DNA of 7,331 nt from Rhodospirillales bacterium (GTDB lineage Bacteria > Pseudomonadota > Alphaproteobacteria > Rhodospirillales > UBA2165), in assembly GCA_013204125.1 (NCBI GenBank), contig JABMOP010000403.1:1-7331 (forward strand), written 5' to 3'. Positions 6,155-7,331 of this stretch are shown one piece after another. Below the pieces are notes generated by a model that was not told the origin of the DNA, ran no database searches, and worked only from the letters and a program-made list of their open reading frames with translations. The translations under genes and the position numbers were made by a program. Each line of letters starts with the position of its first letter. Position 1 is the stretch's first letter.

Positions 6155-7331
6155 TTAGAAAATTTCCAATAGCGGCGGATACCAGACGACGTGCAGAATT
6201 TTTTCGAACATGGCGTAAAGGATGATGAACCCAGCGACACCCTGACCGACGACGATCTGCCACTTCTCGCGCCCCCACAGCCATAGATAGGCCGACATCA
6301 TTACCGGTACGGCGATCAACTGACCAACCAGCATGCTCAACAGGATGTAGGCGAACAAGATGGCGATTATCATGAGCACCTTGGCGTAAGGCTCTCCCTT
6401 TTCATCGATCATAATTCCAGCCTTGGCCTCGGACCGCGCCACGACGGCGGTGACTACCAGGGCGAGGAACGCCACCGGCGCGCCGAACGCGGAAATGATC
6501 AAGGGGAAAAAGCGCGCCTCCGACGGCCAGCCCTGGGCGCGGTAATAGACGACGGCAAAAACGGCAAGCATGGTAACCGAAATGATGCCTTGAATCCGGC
6601 GGTCGGGACCGGCCCCATCCTCATCGATGGCCAGGGATTCGCCGCTGCGCTTGCGTTTGAACGTCGACCACAACTCATAGCCAAGCGCGATTACCAGGAT
6701 CACCAGCATGATCAATACGATTGGCCGCGACCACCAGGTCCAGCCCATGACCTGATATGAGAGGTCGAGGTTACTCTCCATGATCGGGCCGAGAATGAAG
6801 CCCAGCAGGATGGGCGGCCTCGGCATGCCGCCCCGCTTGCCGACATAGCCGATCAGGCCGCCGACCATCAGGAGCCACCAATCTTCTATGGAATTGCCGC
6901 TCATCCACGCCCCCATCAGCACGAACAGCGTGATGAACGGTATGATCAGGTTCGACCGTATAAACGTGATCTTCGCCATTTGCCGGCTCCACAACAGCAT
7001 CAATCCGGCGCCCATGACGTTGGCGATGGCGAGCGTCCAGATCAGCGAGAAAGTGATGTCGAGATGGGTCGTCAGCATCTCCGGCCCCGGGCGCAGCCCA
7101 TGGATCAGGAAGGCGCCGAGCAGCACCGCCATCGCCGCCGCGCCCGGGATGCCGAAGACGACGGTGGGTAATAGGGCGCCGCCTTTCATGGCGTTGTTGG
7201 CGCTTTCAGAGGCAATGACGCCGCGGATATCGCCTTTGCCGAAGAGGGTTTTGTCCTTGGCGCTTTGCACCGCGTGGCCATAGGCGACCCAATCGGCGAT
7301 GGCGCCGCCGACGCCTGGCAGAACGCCGATA
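6155..7331 (-). CDS. Tripartite tricarboxylate transporter permease, TctA-TctB fusion, 5'-truncated by window edge
   Basis: C-terminal 391 residues of an inner-membrane permease of the TTT family, which imports tri- or dicarboxylates with a periplasmic TctC-type binding protein. The frame stays open to the right edge, so the GTG at 7270 is internal. The first about 220 residues are TctA: IGVLPGVGGAIADWVAYG at the edge, FGKGDIRGVIASESANNAMK, then GGALLPTVVFGIPGAAAMAV and GLRPGP, and later PPILLGFILGPIMESNL. After a polar linker (RKRSGESLAIDEDG, about 227-240) follows a TctB-like domain of about 150 residues (bases about 6604-6155): IQGIISVTML, GWPSEARFFPLIIS matching the small-subunit G-x-x-FFP pattern, and four predicted hydrophobic helices ending in WYPPLLEIF. 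TctA and TctB are usually separate genes. Orientation is opposite to the enzyme genes, so it belongs to another transcript, and any tctC would lie to the right of the window. Substrate unknown. Confidence 0.9.
   Translation of the reverse strand, partial: IGVLPGVGGAIADWVAYGHAVQSAKDKTLFGKGDIRGVIASESANNAMKGGALLPTVVFGIPGAAAMAVLLGAFLIHGLRPGPEMLTTHLDITFSLIWTLAIANVMGAGLMLLWSRQMAKITFIRSNLIIPFITLFVLMGAWMSGNSIEDWWLLMVGGLIGYVGKRGGMPRPPILLGFILGPIMESNLDLSYQVMGWTWWSRPIVLIMLVILVIALGYELWSTFKRKRSGESLAIDEDGAGPDRRIQGIISVTMLAVFAVVYYRAQGWPSEARFFPLIISAFGAPVAFLALVVTAVVARSEAKAGIMIDEKGEPYAKVLMIIAILFAYILLSMLVGQLIAVPVMMSAYLWLWGREKWQIVVGQGVAGFIILYAMFEKILHVVWYPPLLEIF

Overview
The window is GC-rich (roughly 60% or more in the genes), densely packed and codes for metabolic enzymes. 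Gene style and protein families suggest an alphaproteobacterium, perhaps Rhodospirillales-like. That placement is inferred from composition and family feel, not from a marker gene.

Layout: (1) 1-756, plus strand, the C-terminal part of a class III (CaiB/BaiF) CoA-transferase cut by the left edge. (2) 756-2162, plus, an FAD-binding-2 (fumarate reductase/succinate dehydrogenase flavoprotein-like) oxidoreductase whose ATG overlaps the preceding TGA, so the two are translationally coupled. (3) About 2163-2491, an AT-rich gap with several short inverted repeats and no convincing gene. (4) 2492-3916 and 3927-4538, plus, the large and small subunits of an isopropylmalate-dehydratase-type hydro-lyase (LeuC/LeuD family) with signature residues that differ from textbook LeuCD. 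(5) 4599-6095, plus, a second FAD oxidoreductase that reads like tricarballylate dehydrogenase TcuA. (6) 6155-7331, minus, the C-terminal half of a tripartite tricarboxylate transporter permease TctA fused to a TctB-like small membrane domain, cut by the right edge and facing the enzyme genes tail to tail.

Together this looks like an accessory carboxylic-acid catabolic locus rather than leucine biosynthesis: uptake of a di- or tricarboxylate (TctA-TctB), FAD-dependent desaturation (one or both flavoproteins), hydration or isomerisation of the double bond by an aconitase-superfamily enzyme (LeuCD-like), and CoA transfer to an acid (CaiB/BaiF), presumably before cleavage by an enzyme outside the window. 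The substrate cannot be read from the sequence. Tricarballylate/aconitate or an alkyl-succinate/citraconate-type acid are the best-motivated candidates. None of leuA, leuB, tcuB, tctC or a CoA-lyase is visible here. I see no RNA gene, CRISPR array, insertion sequence or integrase.
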